A DNA stretch of 64,000 nt from Isochrysis galbana (Eukaryota; Haptophyta; Isochrysidales; Isochrysidaceae). The notes under the pieces are model-generated. The model saw only the letters and a program-made list of their open reading frames with translations, had not been told where the DNA came from and made no database searches. The stretch covers positions 69,501 to 133,500 of the forward strand of contig CM030944.1 in assembly GCA_018136815.1 (NCBI GenBank). The letters are read 5' to 3'. The position numbers were made by a program, and so were the translations under genes. Shown piece after piece: positions 41,600 through 54,200 of the stretch (within the stretch, counting starts at the first letter, position 1; each line of letters begins with the position of its first letter).

Positions 41600-44209
41600 C
41601 TACCGGGCGGCCAGCGGCTCCCTTGCCCCCTCTTCATACACCAGTGGCGCACGCAAGACGCAGAACGGCCGCTCGGGCGCCCCACCTGCCTCCTGGTATG
41701 CGAGCTCGAGGCGGAGCGCTGCGGCGGCGCCAAGCGCCGCACCATGGCCACTTGCCGCGTCAAAGCGGAAGGTGTTGCTCTCGCCAAATGGCGCCCTCTC
41801 CGCACCCTCCTCCTCGCAGCATGGTAGCCCCTCAAACGGCGCAAGGAGCAGACAGTTGACACCGAAGTCCGCGCGGGCGGCCGAGAGCGCAACAGGCTGC
41901 TCGTCGGGCGCGAGCTCCTCCCACGCAGAGAGAGCGTGCAATCCAGGCGGCGAGCCGTCGTCGCCGCGCTCGAGTGCCACGTACACAAAGAGGGGGTGCA
42001 CTTGCTCGTTGATGAGCGAGATGGCAAGCGGCGCACGTGAGGCGGTGGGCGGCAAACGGCGCCACGGCAGCGGGGTGCGCGCCCCCGCGCCGGGGCCGTG
42101 CTCGTCGCGCGCCGGTCCGGCTGGCCGCCAGCTGCCGCTACCTGCGAGCGGACATGTATCCGTGCCGCGCCAGGCGATGGTGGCGACACCCCTGCCACCT
42201 GAGACGAGCGAGAGCCGGCCGGACTCCCACTCGAGCGCGTCGACACTGCGGCTGCTACTGCTCAGATTGGCCATCTCGCCCACGGGCGGTAGGGCGTCCG
42301 GTTGTGAATCTCCTTCTGCCATCGCCGCGTCGGGCGCCAAGCCGCCTATGGCTCCTCGGAGCAGAGCCGAATCGCCACCCTTGGCCTGCGACGCGGCAGG
42401 CGCCTCCTCCCCGTACATTTGCCTCAGCCGCGCGCGAACAGCGGCCGCACCACCCCCTGCACCCATGACGGCGCCCTCGGCGCCCTCCGCCTTGCGCCGC
42501 TTTGCGAGCGGCACGAACTCGGAGCTCGCTACCAGATCGCTGAACTGCCCTTCACCGGAGGCGTCGAGGGCGCCGCTCGCGCAGCTTCGCCGTACCGTCG
42601 TCACTGTCACCTGGCACGTCGGCCGCGCCGGGGTGGCCCGCTGGCTCGTGGGTGTGTCGCCACCAGCGACGCTGGGTTCGGTGCTCTCGACGGGCGGGGC
42701 ACCATCCGCCGCCTCTGGATCGGGGAGCCGCTCGGGCGAGGGCACCTCGAAGAAGCGCACGGAGGGAGGGCCCATGTCGAAGCGCACACGCCTCCTGCGT
42801 CCCTGCTGGCGCGCGGTGAATGGCCTTGCAGCGCCGGCTGCCGACAGCACAGGTGGTGCCTGCAGGTTCCTGAAGCGGCAAGGGAGGTTGAAGGGCTCAG
42901 CTGAGCGGTGTGGCGCGCACCGAGTTCGTTTGTCGTGGAGGACTCACCTGACAGTATTAGCATCGACCAGCTTTGCCCATCCCGCATCATCCTCTCCAAG
43001 CGGAGGCATAAGCAGAGCTGCCGTCTCGCGAACACTGTGCCGCAACTCCCGCGCCTGGCTCGATCGTTGGGGTGCCAATGACGCTGCGGCACAAGGCACC
43101 GCTTCGCCGCTTCCCCTGGTGCAGCCTTTGCCGGGGATGAGCGCGTCCGCCTGAGGGTGCAGTTGAGCTGCTCCAGCGCTTGACACCGATGTAGACCAAG
43201 AGGCCAAGCCAGCGGAGGCTGGAGCAGGGGAGAAAACACGCCGTGCGGCACTATCACTCTCTCCTTCGTCCTCGTCTTCATCCTCATCGTCGTCATAGCC
43301 AACCAAGTTGGGAAGGTGCTGCTGCGCAGGGGCAGCCGGAAAAGGCGGAGGAGGTGCAAGCGGCGGCGGAGGTGATGCGGCGCCATACTCGGACGGCACC
43401 GCAGCGACTTGCGAGCACGCTCGCTCGGCCAGCGCGGCTGGCGCCTCACTGGCACCGTTGCTCAGGTACGGTAGTGGCGCGCTTGAGACCGGCTCTGGAC
43501 CGGCTCGAAGCCGCGGTGGCCGCGGCTTCGAGTGCGGGTGGAGGAGCAGGACGAACTCGCGCGGGCTGGCGCCAAACATGACGCGCTCGCCGTCACGCCA
43601 AGGCGTCGGAGTGTGCGGCGGGAGCCGCTCCCCTTCCACAAAGGTGCCGTGCGCCGAGCCCAAGTCGGCGAGATATGCGGCACCCGAGCGGTGGAAGAGC
43701 AGCGCTGCGTGTTTTCTTGAGGCGCTCGGGTGATCGAGGATAACATCGGCGTCGGGCGAACGGCCAAGCAGAATGCACCTCCTGGCACCAAGCGACGTCA
43801 CTTCCAATAGCTCACCTTCGCCCAACTGCGCCCGCTCCCCATGGAGCGCCATCGACGTGGTGTGCCCAGTGCCTCCCTGCATCACTCCCAACCGCGGCGC
43901 CGCCGGCGGCCTCGGCGGCTCGCACCACTCTGGCACCGCGAATCCACCCAGCTCGGACTCCAACCGCGTGGGAGTGCCAGCCGCGGCACCCGCTGCCAGC
44001 TTGCAGCCGTTGGAGGAGGAGGAGGAGGAAGTGGAGGAGGTGAAGGAGGGTTGGGGAAGGGGTGCCGCCGCCCTGCCTTCGTTGGAGGAGGAGGAGACGG
44101 TGGAGGAGGAGAGAGAGGGAAGGCCGAACATGTGCGATGGCTCCCACTGCGAAGCGGAGGCAAAGGAGCCCAGCCGCTCCGGGGAGCCCGTGCGCCAGCC
44201 GCGGCGCAT
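41600..44209 (-). CDS. FHA-domain protein with RVxF motif, NIPP1 (PPP1R8)-like
   Basis: Probable nuclear phosphopeptide-binding scaffold that docks protein phosphatase 1. Two exons, 42948-44209 and 41600-42869, join in frame (AG|GTGAGT donor) for about 843 residues. ATG 44209 is chosen because the frame upstream is pure CT-repeat translation. Residues 134-222 form an FHA domain: LLGRSPDADVILDHPSASRK with the SRKH phosphothreonine pocket, DLGSAHGTFVEGERL, then MFGASPREFVLLL, close to FGASTRAYTL of NIPP1. An acidic stretch (YDDDEDEDEDE) follows. RRRRVRFDM at about residue 448 is an RVxF-type PP1-binding motif, at a comparable place after the FHA domain as RVTF in NIPP1. The C-terminal 300 residues (for example INEQVHPLFVYVALERG) are not typical of NIPP1. 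The 5' leader is the polypyrimidine tract. Confidence 0.75.
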
Positions 44210-44211
44210 CG

Positions 44212-44515
44212 CGGTGGTCGGGGGAGGAGGGAGAGAGAGAGAGGGGGAGGGGGGGGCGGGGGGGGAGAGGGGGGGGGAGAAGGGGGAGAAGAGGGGAAAG
44301 AGGACCACGAGATCTGTAATAGTAGCAGAGGGAGAGGGCGAGGGGTGGGGAGGGGTGGGGCAGCGAGGAGAGAGAGGGGGTGGTGGGCGGAGAGAGGAGT
44401 GAAAGACGAAAGAGAGCGAAAAAAGGAAACGATGTTTGAGGGGAAGACCATCCGTGGCTTTGCACTCTGCCAAGGGGGACGAGAGAGAGGGAGAGAAGAG
44501 AGGGAGAGGGAGAGG

Positions 44516-44547
<32 letters not shown>

Positions 44548-44790
44548 TGAAGAGAGTGAAGAGAGAAAAGAGGAGGGAGAAAGGAGAAGAGAGAGAAGAG
44601 AGAAGAGAAGAGAGAGAAGAGAAGAGAGAAGAGAGAGAAGAGAAAAGAGAAGGGAGAGAAGAGATAAGAGAAGGGAGAGAGAAAAAAGAAGAGAAGAGAG
44701 CGAAGAGAACAGAGAAGGGCGAGATAAGAGACAAGAGAAGAGAGAGAAGAGAAAAGAGAAGGGAGAGAGAAGTGAAAGAGAAGGGAGAGG
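44212..44790. repeat. Polypurine/polypyrimidine tract of about 580 bp
   Basis: Nearly every base on the plus strand is A or G: first GGAGGGAGAG types, then GAGAGAAGAGAAAAGAGAAG types, with a pure (GA)n run at about 44515-44545. It covers the whole interval between the FHA start codon and its putative TATA box, so on the transcribed strand it would form a pyrimidine-rich leader. Confidence 0.85.
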
Positions 44791-44800
44791 AGAAAGCGAG

Positions 44801-44820
44801 GACGTCTATTTATATCTGTC
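44801..44820 (-). promoter_or_regulatory. Putative TATA box of the FHA gene
   Basis: On the minus strand GACAGATATAAATAGACGTC contains ATATAAATA about 590 bases upstream of ATG 44209, at the outer border of the polypurine tract. Position and strand fit a promoter; no other evidence. Confidence 0.3.
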
Positions 44821-45020
44821 TCCGATCGACGGGTGTGTTCCCGGGAAGGAAGGGGTGGGAAACCAAGGTGTGAAATACCGCAAGGGGGAGGCGCCTCCAA
44901 GCGCAGGAGACGAGACACGGACACGCACTGTTTGTAGCTTTTCCAAGAAGCTAGAAGCACGGGAACCTCGCCAAAGAACAAAAAAAATTAGGACGCTTCC
45001 GGACGGACCCTGCAAAGAAT

Positions 45021-45133
45021 AGGGCGGTCAAACACTATTCTATAGGGCGGTCAAACAGGAAACAGGGGCTTTTTAACTAATAGACTAATAGTAAGGGTTG
45101 GGTTGCATTTTTTGACCGTGGCGCGATGCCCAA
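45021..45133 (-). repeat. 80-bp dispersed repeat, copy 4, with a partial duplicate at its left end
   Basis: AGGGCGGTCAAACA appears twice, at 45021 and again about 23 bases later. From the second, the unit continues through AGGGGCTTTTTAACTAATAG and TTGCATTTTTTGACCGTGGC as in copy 3. The double start suggests repeated insertion or slippage at the same end. Confidence 0.75.
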
Positions 45134-45829
45134 GAAAAAAGCTCCGGGGGGGGGGGCTACCTGACGCTACGAAAATCTTCGCCAAGAAATGGTGCGATTC
45201 GCCCCCCCCCTCTCTCCTCCTCCTTCACGCGCACTCACGCTCTACCCGTAAAGAATTGGCGGTCGCGCCCGCGGGGGGATCGGTTCCTTTATATCTATAT
45301 CTAAGCTACATTCGGCATTTGATTCCCGCCCGATGCAGCGCCGTGTCGGGCTGCCGACAGTCCGACCACCCCCTGACCCTCTGGCATCATGGCCCGCGCA
45401 GCCCACCCAGCTCCTCACGGCGCGCATACGCGGCTACCCTCGCTACCAGAGTCCCCACCGCCCCGACCATCCCGACCCGCCCCTCGCAGGATTCGCCCTC
45501 TCTCGAACTCGGCATCGAGAACTAGGATCAGCTCACCGGCGCGGCCGACCACTCGAAGCTGACGAGCTTCGGCGTTGAGGCTGCCTACGCGGCCATCCTC
45601 TCTCTGACAGCTGACAGTGCCAGATCTGGCGCTGATCGATGAGGCGAGACCCGTGGGCGGCCTCTGGACGGGCCTCGTCGTGGCGTTCTACGCCATGGGG
45701 AGCAGGAAAGCTCAAGATCCTGCCAGAGCGCCTCATAGCGCATCTGGCGGGAACCCACCACCCAGAGCAGAAATCATCTTCTGCCGTTGGGTGGTGGGCT
45801 TGGCAGGCGGTATAAGCAGCCCGTACTGC
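45134..45829. other. Intergenic, no firm gene
   Basis: A TATA-like CTTTATATCTATATC lies at 45291-45305. Weak coding-like pieces follow on the plus strand (for example SFGVEAAYAAILSLTADS near 45565-45620), but no consistent exon chain emerges. It may be a decayed gene. Confidence 0.35.
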
Positions 45830-46716
45830 CAATGACGCGCGATAGCGCAATGAACGACCGTTGCTTGGGCTTCTCGGCGCCGGGGGGCAACTTCAGCTTG
45901 CCTGTGTGCGTATAGACATAAAACCACTTCTCGTCCAAGTCTATGTGCTCCACCCAAGGGTTCCATACGTTGTTCTGAGCCCACTCATACCGAGGCTCTC
46001 GCATCGCGTCGCTCAGAGCGGGTCGTGTCGACTTACCCACGATGCGCCACTTGTTCCTCTTCATGTGTCGACACACTGTGGCTCGAGGCAGCCCCAGAGC
46101 CTCCTCAATCTCGGCGAATGTCATGTCGTAGGCGTTCTCGCGAAGGGTGTTCTCTAGCTCCTCTGCCTCCTCTTCGCCAATGCGCATGGGCCTGCCGCCT
46201 GTGCCCTTGCGCGAGCTGGGCAGCTTGCCCTCCTCCGCGAGACGCGCCGCAAACGTCGCGGGGTATCGGACGCCCACATCATACTTTGAGCAAAGCTCAG
46301 AGAGGGCTCCACGCCATTCTGCGCTATTCTTCCGCCCAAGCAGCCGCTCGTACGCCACCGCAATGGCCGCCTGGCGGTTTGGCGTCAAGCGGCATCGGCG
46401 CTTGGTTGGGCGACAGTGCTCATCGTCGCTCCCAGCCGCTTCAGGCGTGCTGGGAGGGGAAGGGTCGTCGGTGGGTGAGCTTCTCTTCTTGCGCCCCCTG
46501 CCTTGCCGCTCGTACTCGCCGCCAGTGCGAGCGCCGTGCTGCGGCGGCTCCGCCACCTTCAGCCGCTGTCGAACACGCGATGACTACTGGCTCGTAGGCA
46601 GAGGGCCGTTCGATCGAGCCGGCAGCTGACGCGGCCGTAGAGGGTTCGTTGATTGCAGTCTGCGGGAAGATGTCTGAAAGGTCATAGTAAGAGTCGGGTC
46701 TGACAGTGTCTGCCAT
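45830..46716 (-). mobile_element. Mariner-like (plant/alga-type) transposase fragment
   Basis: The frame 45774-46556 contains a helix-turn-helix region (FAEIEEALGLPRATVCRHMK, RNKWRIVGKS) and HIDLDEKWFYVYTHTGKLKL, the DEKWFY block around the first catalytic Asp of plant-type mariner-like transposases. Sequence resembling the remainder of the DDE domain (second Asp, final Asp) is absent: after KPKQRSFIALS the frame loses similarity and stops at 45774. An N-terminal piece (MADTVRPDSYYDLSDIF, ATG 46716) is in another frame, so a frameshift or a short intron lies at about 46545-46600. I saw no terminal inverted repeats. It is a 5' fragment and not active. Confidence 0.75.
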
Positions 46717-48260
46717 CGAACGCTACGAGCGAAGAGGTGCACGGCAGGTCGGAGGATTGCAACGCGTGGCGTCTCCCCCCCCCTCCCCCCCCTCCCCCCC
46801 CCCCCTCCCCCTCCCCCCTCCCTTCCGCGTAGTATTTATTCTTTCTTATCGGTGACGTTAGCTTGTCTCATTGGGTTTCTTACGTATCGGGGGATTCTTG
46901 GGGTCCCCCCGACAAGCCCCCCACTCTGCCACTCCTCCAGTGTGTTAAAAATGTGTGTTGAGCCACCACGAGCCACGAGCCACGAGCCACGAGCCACGCG
47001 CGGCGCGCCGAAGCTCTGTTGGCGCTCCCCCTGCTGCGCGTACATAGGAGCTTTCTTGCTCATTCAGTTTCTTATTGTTCATGACCGGTGCCTTTTCGCT
47101 CTATGTAGGGTTCTTAGCACACGGACGGTCAATTTCCTTGTACACTGTCCCTAATGGGGTGGTTTCTTAATGGTTAATGGTGCACCCCTACTGTATCTCC
47201 TATGTAGGTGCACAATGCTGCTATCTCTATCTATTCATGGACCACCACACGGGGACGACATCTATTTCTGTCAATGGCGGGATTCCGGGACTGAGACGTT
47301 GTATCCAATGAGCTAGTGGGGTTGGCGAGGATCTCACATGGATGATGAATTAATTAATATGAGATTCACGGGCCACCATGTACGGGGGACGGCATCTATT
47401 TCTGTCACCCTTCCCATCTCCTATCTCTCTCTTCCTCTCTCTCTCTTCACAGTCTCCCGCGCAAACGCCCCCCCTCCTCCCCTCCCCCCCCCTCCCCTCC
47501 CCCCCTCCCTCCCCTCCCCCCCTCCCCCCTCCCCCCTCCCCTCCCTCCCCTCCCTTCCGCCCCTCTCCCCCCTCCCTTCCGCCTCCTCTCGCCCGAGAGC
47601 GAGCGAGAGAGAAAGAGGGAGGGAGGGAGGGAGGGAGCTCGAGGGAGCGACCGACGGCGACGAATAGCGGCAGGGAGAGGGAGAGCGAGCGAGCGACCGA
47701 GAGAGGGCAGTGGATGCGTGCGGCTGGCGAGAGAGAGGAAGAGGAGGTGAGAGTGAGAGGTGGGGGAGAGTGAGAGGTGGGGGTGGGGTGTGTGTGTGGA
47801 GGTGGGGGTGAGGGGAAAGGTGGAAAAGGGAGAGAGGGGAGGGCAAAGGCAGGGTTTGAGGGCGGGATGAGGAGAGGGAGCGGAGTGAGGAGAGGAGTGG
47901 AGGTTGGGGCGGGGGGAGAAGGGGGGAGGGATGGTTAAGGGGGAGAGGGAACAGGGGGGGGGAGGGGGGGGGGGAGAGAGAGAGGGGCAGAGGGAGAGGG
48001 GAAAGGAAGGACACGAGAGGTGGACGGGGGCTAAGAGGGTAAAAGGTCTGCCGCAGGTGGGTGGTGGTAATGGGCCTAGGCCTTGGGGCTTGGGGTTGGG
48101 GGAAGAAGATGACTATGGGCAGTTGTGGGTAAGATGCGGGAGGGCAAGCGTGCATGCCCATGCGAAGGCACAGAGAGGGAATGGGGTGGAGCTAGGCGCT
48201 CACTGGGTCTGATAGGCGTGCACAGGGAGCAACCGGAAGGGACAAAGTAGTGCGGAGAGG
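46717..48260. other. Intergenic with low-complexity and short repeats
   Basis: A poly-C/T stretch lies at 46770-46820. GAGCCAC is tandemly repeated about five times at 46968-47000. A 30-bp imperfect direct repeat, ACGACATCTATTTCTGTCA and ACGGCATCTATTTCTGTCA, occurs near 47255-47274 and 47389-47407. Bases 47430-47590 are nearly pure pyrimidine and 47600-48020 nearly pure purine on the same strand, including G runs. No gene is supported. Confidence 0.55.
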
Positions 48261-51200
48261 ATGAGAGGGTGGATGCGCACGCGAGGAATGGCCACAGACA
48301 GGGATAATGTCTCGGAGGTATTGCCTGCGTCCCGAGTGAAAAGGCTGCCGGAGGAGGCTCACACTCACTCGAAGGAGCGCCGCATTTCGTGCTAGCCCAA
48401 TACGACCCTCAGCGTCCTCTTCCTTGCTTCCCCTCGCAGAGCCTGCGAGGGCTTGGGCCAGTCGCGCCAGATGCCTTTGGCGGCGCCATCGATCATGTGT
48501 ACACGCGCGGCGCGCACCAGCAGCCGGCCCCCTACTCCTCGCCACCCTTTGCATCTCCAAGCGGTGCGCTTCTCTCGCAGACGGTCGAATCTTGGGACCT
48601 GAACGATGCGGATCGTGCCGCTACCTCGCGGCTTGGGCCCATGACCGACAGCCGCGTCTTCCTTGCTCTTGAGGCGGCCAGCACTAGCTCAGCGAAGCAA
48701 GACGGCAGCCCCGCATTGCCCTCGGTGAGCGCTGCGCTGTGCAGGATGTCACTCCCCTCGCAGCGCCTTGAAGTGTGGAACAGACCGACGGGCTCGCTCG
48801 GCTTGACAGTGCCAGCTTCAGAGAGTCCGTTGGGCTCAACAAGCTGGGATGCCGCACGGGTAGCCGTCGAGGTGCAGCTCGCGTCGCAGTCGGCGTTCGA
48901 GCCGGCAGAGATCGCCGAGTTGCGTCGCGCACTGGCAGCAGCGCGCGGCGAATCGATGGCGTGGCAGCGGGCGCTCGACGAGGAGCGACGCAAGGAGGCG
49001 GAGACCTTCGGCCAAATGCTCCAACTCCAAGAGCGGCTTGGCAGGCAGAAGGTGTGGCACAAGGCCGAGGCGGAAAGGGGCGCGGCCGCGTCGCTAGGGC
49101 TCGACGTTGGGGAGGCACTCACGTGCCGGCGCGCGGCGCTTGTCGGTGACGGGCGCGCGCCCGCGTGCGTCGACAGCGCTGTGCGCGCTTCCTCCGCCGG
49201 CTCCCCACAAGAGATGGGCCGGGCAGCCGCGCTAATGGCCGCCGCCGTTCGCATATCCGACGCGGGCTCCTCCGCGGCGAGGAGCGCGCCCGCTTGCGCA
49301 ACGGAAGGGCCGCCACATCGCCCCGTGTGCGTCGACAGCGACGCTCCTATCCCGGCCGTGGCGCACTCGAGCAGCCCCTACGCCCACTGGGCGGCCGCCT
49401 CCGACCCAGGGCGAGGAGCCACGCACTACGGGGCTGACCCCGGGCGGTGGTCCTTTACGGCAACGCCACTCGCTTCCGCGACCCAATCTGGACTGCCGTC
49501 GCCGGACCTACTGCCACGCTCTCACCCTCGTTCGCCTTCGCGGGCGGCCTTGGCGCATGGGCAGCGCACGGCAATTCGACCCATCGCTTGCAATTGCCCG
49601 AGTTCTCATCCTGCCAGTTACCGGAAGCGACGGCAGCTCGCAGATGTGGAGGTGCCTCCCTCGCCCGATGGACCGCGCTCACCACCAATCAATGACAGCA
49701 CAAATATAGGAGCAATCAATGCTAGCACAAACACAGCAGCATCGGCCGTGCCGTGCGATCTACAGTCGCCCGCGATCGGCTTTCCAATGACGCCCGAGGT
49801 GACTAGACTAGCTGGGCATCCTGCGCGTGCCGGCGCGCGGTCACTTAGCCACGGGTTCGCCGCGCCGCCGCAGCTCGCGTGGGGCAGTCCGTGCGCCTCG
49901 GGGACTGGGGACGCTTGTGGTGCTCCGTCAGGATCCTCGAGCAGATCCGGTGCCGTGCGCGCGGCCGACTCGCCCAAGGCGCCCGCCAACGCCGGGAGCG
50001 ACATACGTCGCACATGGTGCGAGGGGGGGACGGTGGACGACGGCCTTGCTGACTCCGAGCTAGCGCGCCTTCGACGGCGTGTACTCGAGCTCGAGCGCTC
50101 CCTTGAGGCGTCGCAACTCGCAGAGGCGGCGGCAACATCTGAGGCGCGGCGTCTGCGCTCAGCGTTCGCAGAAGCGAGCGCCAAGCTCGCCGCCGCACAG
50201 GAGGTGGCGGAAGAGAAAGGCAGACAACTGGCGAGCGCACTGCGCGCCAAGGGCCGCGCAGAGCTCGCAGTTGCCAAGGCCAAGGGCAAGGCCGTCGGGT
50301 CGAAAGCGAGAAGCGCCGAGGGCGTTCGGCGCGTGGACGTGGCCTCCAATGGCCCCAGCACTTCGAGTGACAGGGGTGAAGGGAGCTCGATTGCGGCGCT
50401 GCGGGCGTCGCATGACGCCGATCGGATGCGTTGGGCCGACACTCTGCGCGCCCACGTGCGGCGGCAGGAGGAGCTACTTGCGGCGCTGGCGGAGGCGCGG
50501 CGCGAGGCGTGCCGTGCTGATACTGGGCTGCGCGTTGGTCGAGAAGGATCGCAGCGCGCCTCCGCCGCCAGTCAAGGCGGCGCTAACGCCGGACGATTGG
50601 CCAACTGCCGCCGCGGCTCGTGCTGCACACCGTTCGACGTGGACCAAGAAGATGGGCAGGAGCCGTCGGCGGCCGAGGCGGTGGCCGGCGCCGTCGTGCT
50701 CAGTGATGGCGCGGCCATTACAGACTTTCAGCCAGGCGTGCATGGGCGCAATGCATCAGGCGGCGAGGAGGTGATGCTTCGAGCCAAACTGTCACACGCA
50801 TTACAGGTGCGGCCACGTGCTCCAGGCCGAATCAGCATTGACAGCGTCCGCACATTCGCCGCCCTAGCAACGCGCCGGGCCCTTAGGCACGGCGTCCGCT
50901 TCGCATTCAGCCTGCCATGCCGACTCCATCAGCTGCGCTCTGACCATGTCGCAGGGCAAGGAGCAGGCGGAGGCCCTTGTCGAGATCCTCCGCTCGCGTC
51001 TCCATGAGACAGTTGCCACTCGAGCTCAGCCGGACTCGGCGCTATGCTCACGGTTGGGCTTTGAAGAGGTGCCTGCCTTCGAAGAGCCGCTGTCAACCAC
51101 CGACGCCCGCAATGACCGCATGGCCGCACGACCACTAGCCGCCGCGGCCGCAGCGTGCCAAACGTCTCCGTCTATTGCTCAGTCGCGCTCCTGCGCATCC

Positions 51201-54200
51201 AGCATGACGTCACCCCTTCATTATTCAACCTGCTGTAGNNNNNNNNNNNNNNNNNNNNNNNNNNNNNNNNNNNNNNNNNNNNNNNNNNNNNNNNNNNNNN
51301 NNNNNNNNNNNNNNNNNNNNNNNNNNNNNNNNNNNNNNCACCCCTAGCCAGACGTCGCCAAGCTTGATGCGCCGAGCCGGGGCCTCCGCGGACGCTAGGG
51401 ACCTCGAATCGTGCACCGACGCGCATGTGCGCGCCTCACCTGACGCCACGACGCCTCCCGCGACGCTAGCACCTTCTCGGCCTGCCGCACCGACGTCGGC
51501 CTTCACTCCGTCCCCTGCCTACTTATCCGCTTGCACTCCGGCTCACCTACGTGAAATGTGCTCTTCTCTTGGCTGCACTGCCTCGGCGTCTCCCGCGTCG
51601 TTGGCGTTTACCGCGGCGTGTGCGAGCATGGCTTGCGAGGTGGACTGTCGTGAGGCGGCCAATGACGCCGCGGCTGTGGCGCATGGCGTGTCTCGGCTCC
51701 GCGCGGTAGCCGAAGGAATGGCTCCGGATGTTCCAGGCGGCAGAGCACATGGGCATAACGGCAAGCCAAGCTCATCGGCATTCTTGGGTCGAGGCGCGGC
51801 AGAGCCAATCTACACGCCCGAATGCTTCACGTCCCTTTTGCTCTCGCCTGCGCCAAGCACTCATACTGTTGGTGCCCGTGGTGGGCCGTTACTTGCGACC
51901 TCCATGTCGTGCCGAGACGACGCGCTCGCCATGCCGGACGGCCAGGGCCTCTCTAATGATCGACCCGCGGCGCTTCTGCGCGTGGCCGAAATTGCGGCGC
52001 AGGCGCGAGCCGAGCGGCATGGCGCCGCTGCCGAGGCAGCAATGGCGGAGGTGACAAGGCTAGGGCTCGAGCTACGAAAAGCGCGCGCCGACCAAGCCGC
52101 TGCAGCCGACCGAGAAGTAGCGGCTTCGACGGCGGCTCGAGCACAAGCGCAGGAGGAGTTCGACGAACGGCTTTCGTCGGCTGTGAGAGAGGCTCGTGCG
52201 GAGGCTCGCGCTACGGCCTTGGAGGAGGCACGGGCGGAGGGTGAGAATGCGTTGCGAGAGGCCGTAGCAGCTGCACTCTTGAAGGCGAGGGCCGAGGCGC
52301 TCTCGAAGGCGGCGGCGGATGCTTCACCTGCAAGTGAAGCAGCGGTCGCCCCCTCATACGCAGAGGCTAGAAAGGAGAGGGACGAGTCGTGCATCGCGCT
52401 GTCGGCCGCCCTGGAGGACGCTCGGGCAGCTCATAGCACGGCGGCTGCCGAGCTTTCCGTCGCGAGAGTAGAGGCCGATGCGGCCGCCAAGCGGTGTGAG
52501 AGCCTCGAGGCCCAGCTTGTGTCGATGCGCGCCACAATGGCGGACGTCGAGGCAGATTTCACCTGCCGCCTCGAGGCGGCTGAGGCTAGATTGAAAGAGG
52601 AGCAGCGCGCCGTGGCGCTCGCGCTCGTAAGAGTGAGTGCCGACAACGGGCAGGTGGTGAAATCGGCGGTGTCCTCTGCACTGGCAGCCGAGCGGCATTG
52701 GCAGGCTTCTGCGCTCGAACCTGCCATCCGAGAGGCATGCGCGCGAACTAACGCGGAGGGGGCCCAGGCGGCCGCGGCAGAAGCAGCGACTGCCGTGGCG
52801 AGGCCGAGGCTGCAGGCGGAGGCTGACAAGGCACTCGCCGTGAGCACTAGTACGGAGGCGGCAGTGGTGATGGTGCAAGAGGCCGCGGCGAGACCGGTCA
52901 AGGCATTTGCAACCGCAAGAGACGAGGAGCGACTTCAGGGCGAGGCATCGGCGAAGGACGCGGCGGCGGCCGCCACGGAGTCAAGGACCCAGGCAGTGGC
53001 CAAGGCGGTGCAAGCGGCGGCGGCGGTCGCCGCCGCCGAAGCGGATGCGGCCGCTAGGGCAGCGGCCATGGGGGAGCAACGGTTCGCCGTCACTTCAGCC
53101 GTGGCACACGCGCGCGCCGAGGTATTGGCGGAAGCCGCAGTTGTCCAATCGCAGAGCCTCGCGGCGGCCATTGCTGACGCCGAGGCGCGGGCGCTGCGAC
53201 GGCATCAGGACTTTGTGCTCCAGAGTGCACAAGTAAACCAGCAGCTCGAGATGGCGCTCGAGGCCGCCACGGCGGAGGGCGTGCGCCTAGAAGGCGCTCT
53301 GAGCGCCACCGCGACGGAGAAGGTACGGCTTGACGAGCTGGCGATGGTGCTGAGAGAAGCCAACCGGCTGGCGCAAACCTCGTTGAACGTTGCTCTACGA
53401 GAGTGCACCGAGATGGAGGAGGCCTTGGTGGCAACGGCCACGGCACGCGATGGACTCGACGAGGCGCTGAGCGTCGCATTGAAGGAGAAGGCTCGCCTCG
53501 AGAGCGTTCTTGGAGCGGCAGCCGACGACAACTCGAGCTTGCACACCGAGATGAGCGAAGCCGGCCGGGAAAACACAGTGCTCAAGAGCGAGTTGACCAC
53601 GGTTTGCGACGAGGCTAGACGCCTCGAGGTCGCCTTGCGCGCCTGCACCGACGCCGAGGCCAAGGCGCTTGCGGAGTTGCAAGCGGCGAGGGAAGATGTT
53701 GCGAGGTTGCGCGATGACATGGCTAAGGAGGCCGAGTCGAGGGCCCGGATCGAAGAGGCGCTGGCGGCAACCGCCTCGGAGAAGGCGATAACCGACGCTG
53801 TGCTTAGCGCAGCGACGAAGGATTGTAAGACGGTGGAAGAGGGCCTTAGCGCGGCGGTGCATGACGTCTCTTACCTCCATGACGAGCTCGAGCAGGCGAT
53901 TCGTGAGAAACAGGAGCTCGCAACCGAGCGGGATAGGGTTGGAAAAGTTTTAGTAGAGACGAGGGAGGCGGGAATTAGGCTAGGTGAGGAGCTGCGGTCG
54001 GCACTAGAAGAAATTGCTCAGCTAGAGGAATCGCTGTGTAAGGGCGAGGAGGAGAGCGCAAGGGACAAAGGCGCGCTTGCCATCGCCGACGCCGAAAAGT
54101 CGGCCATAGAGACCACGCTGGCCGTCGCGATGGTCGATTGCAAGGGATTGCAGGTGTCGCTTCAACAAGAGGCCGAGAAGAACTCGAAACTCGCCGAGGA

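Noticed and set aside
42037-43154. Long plus-strand ORFs opposite the FHA gene
   Set aside because: Shadows of the minus-strand coding exons; the FHA and RVxF motifs are on the minus strand.
51239-51338. Frame change across the N gap as a frameshift
   Set aside because: The gap is a nominal 100 N, so relative frame carries no information.
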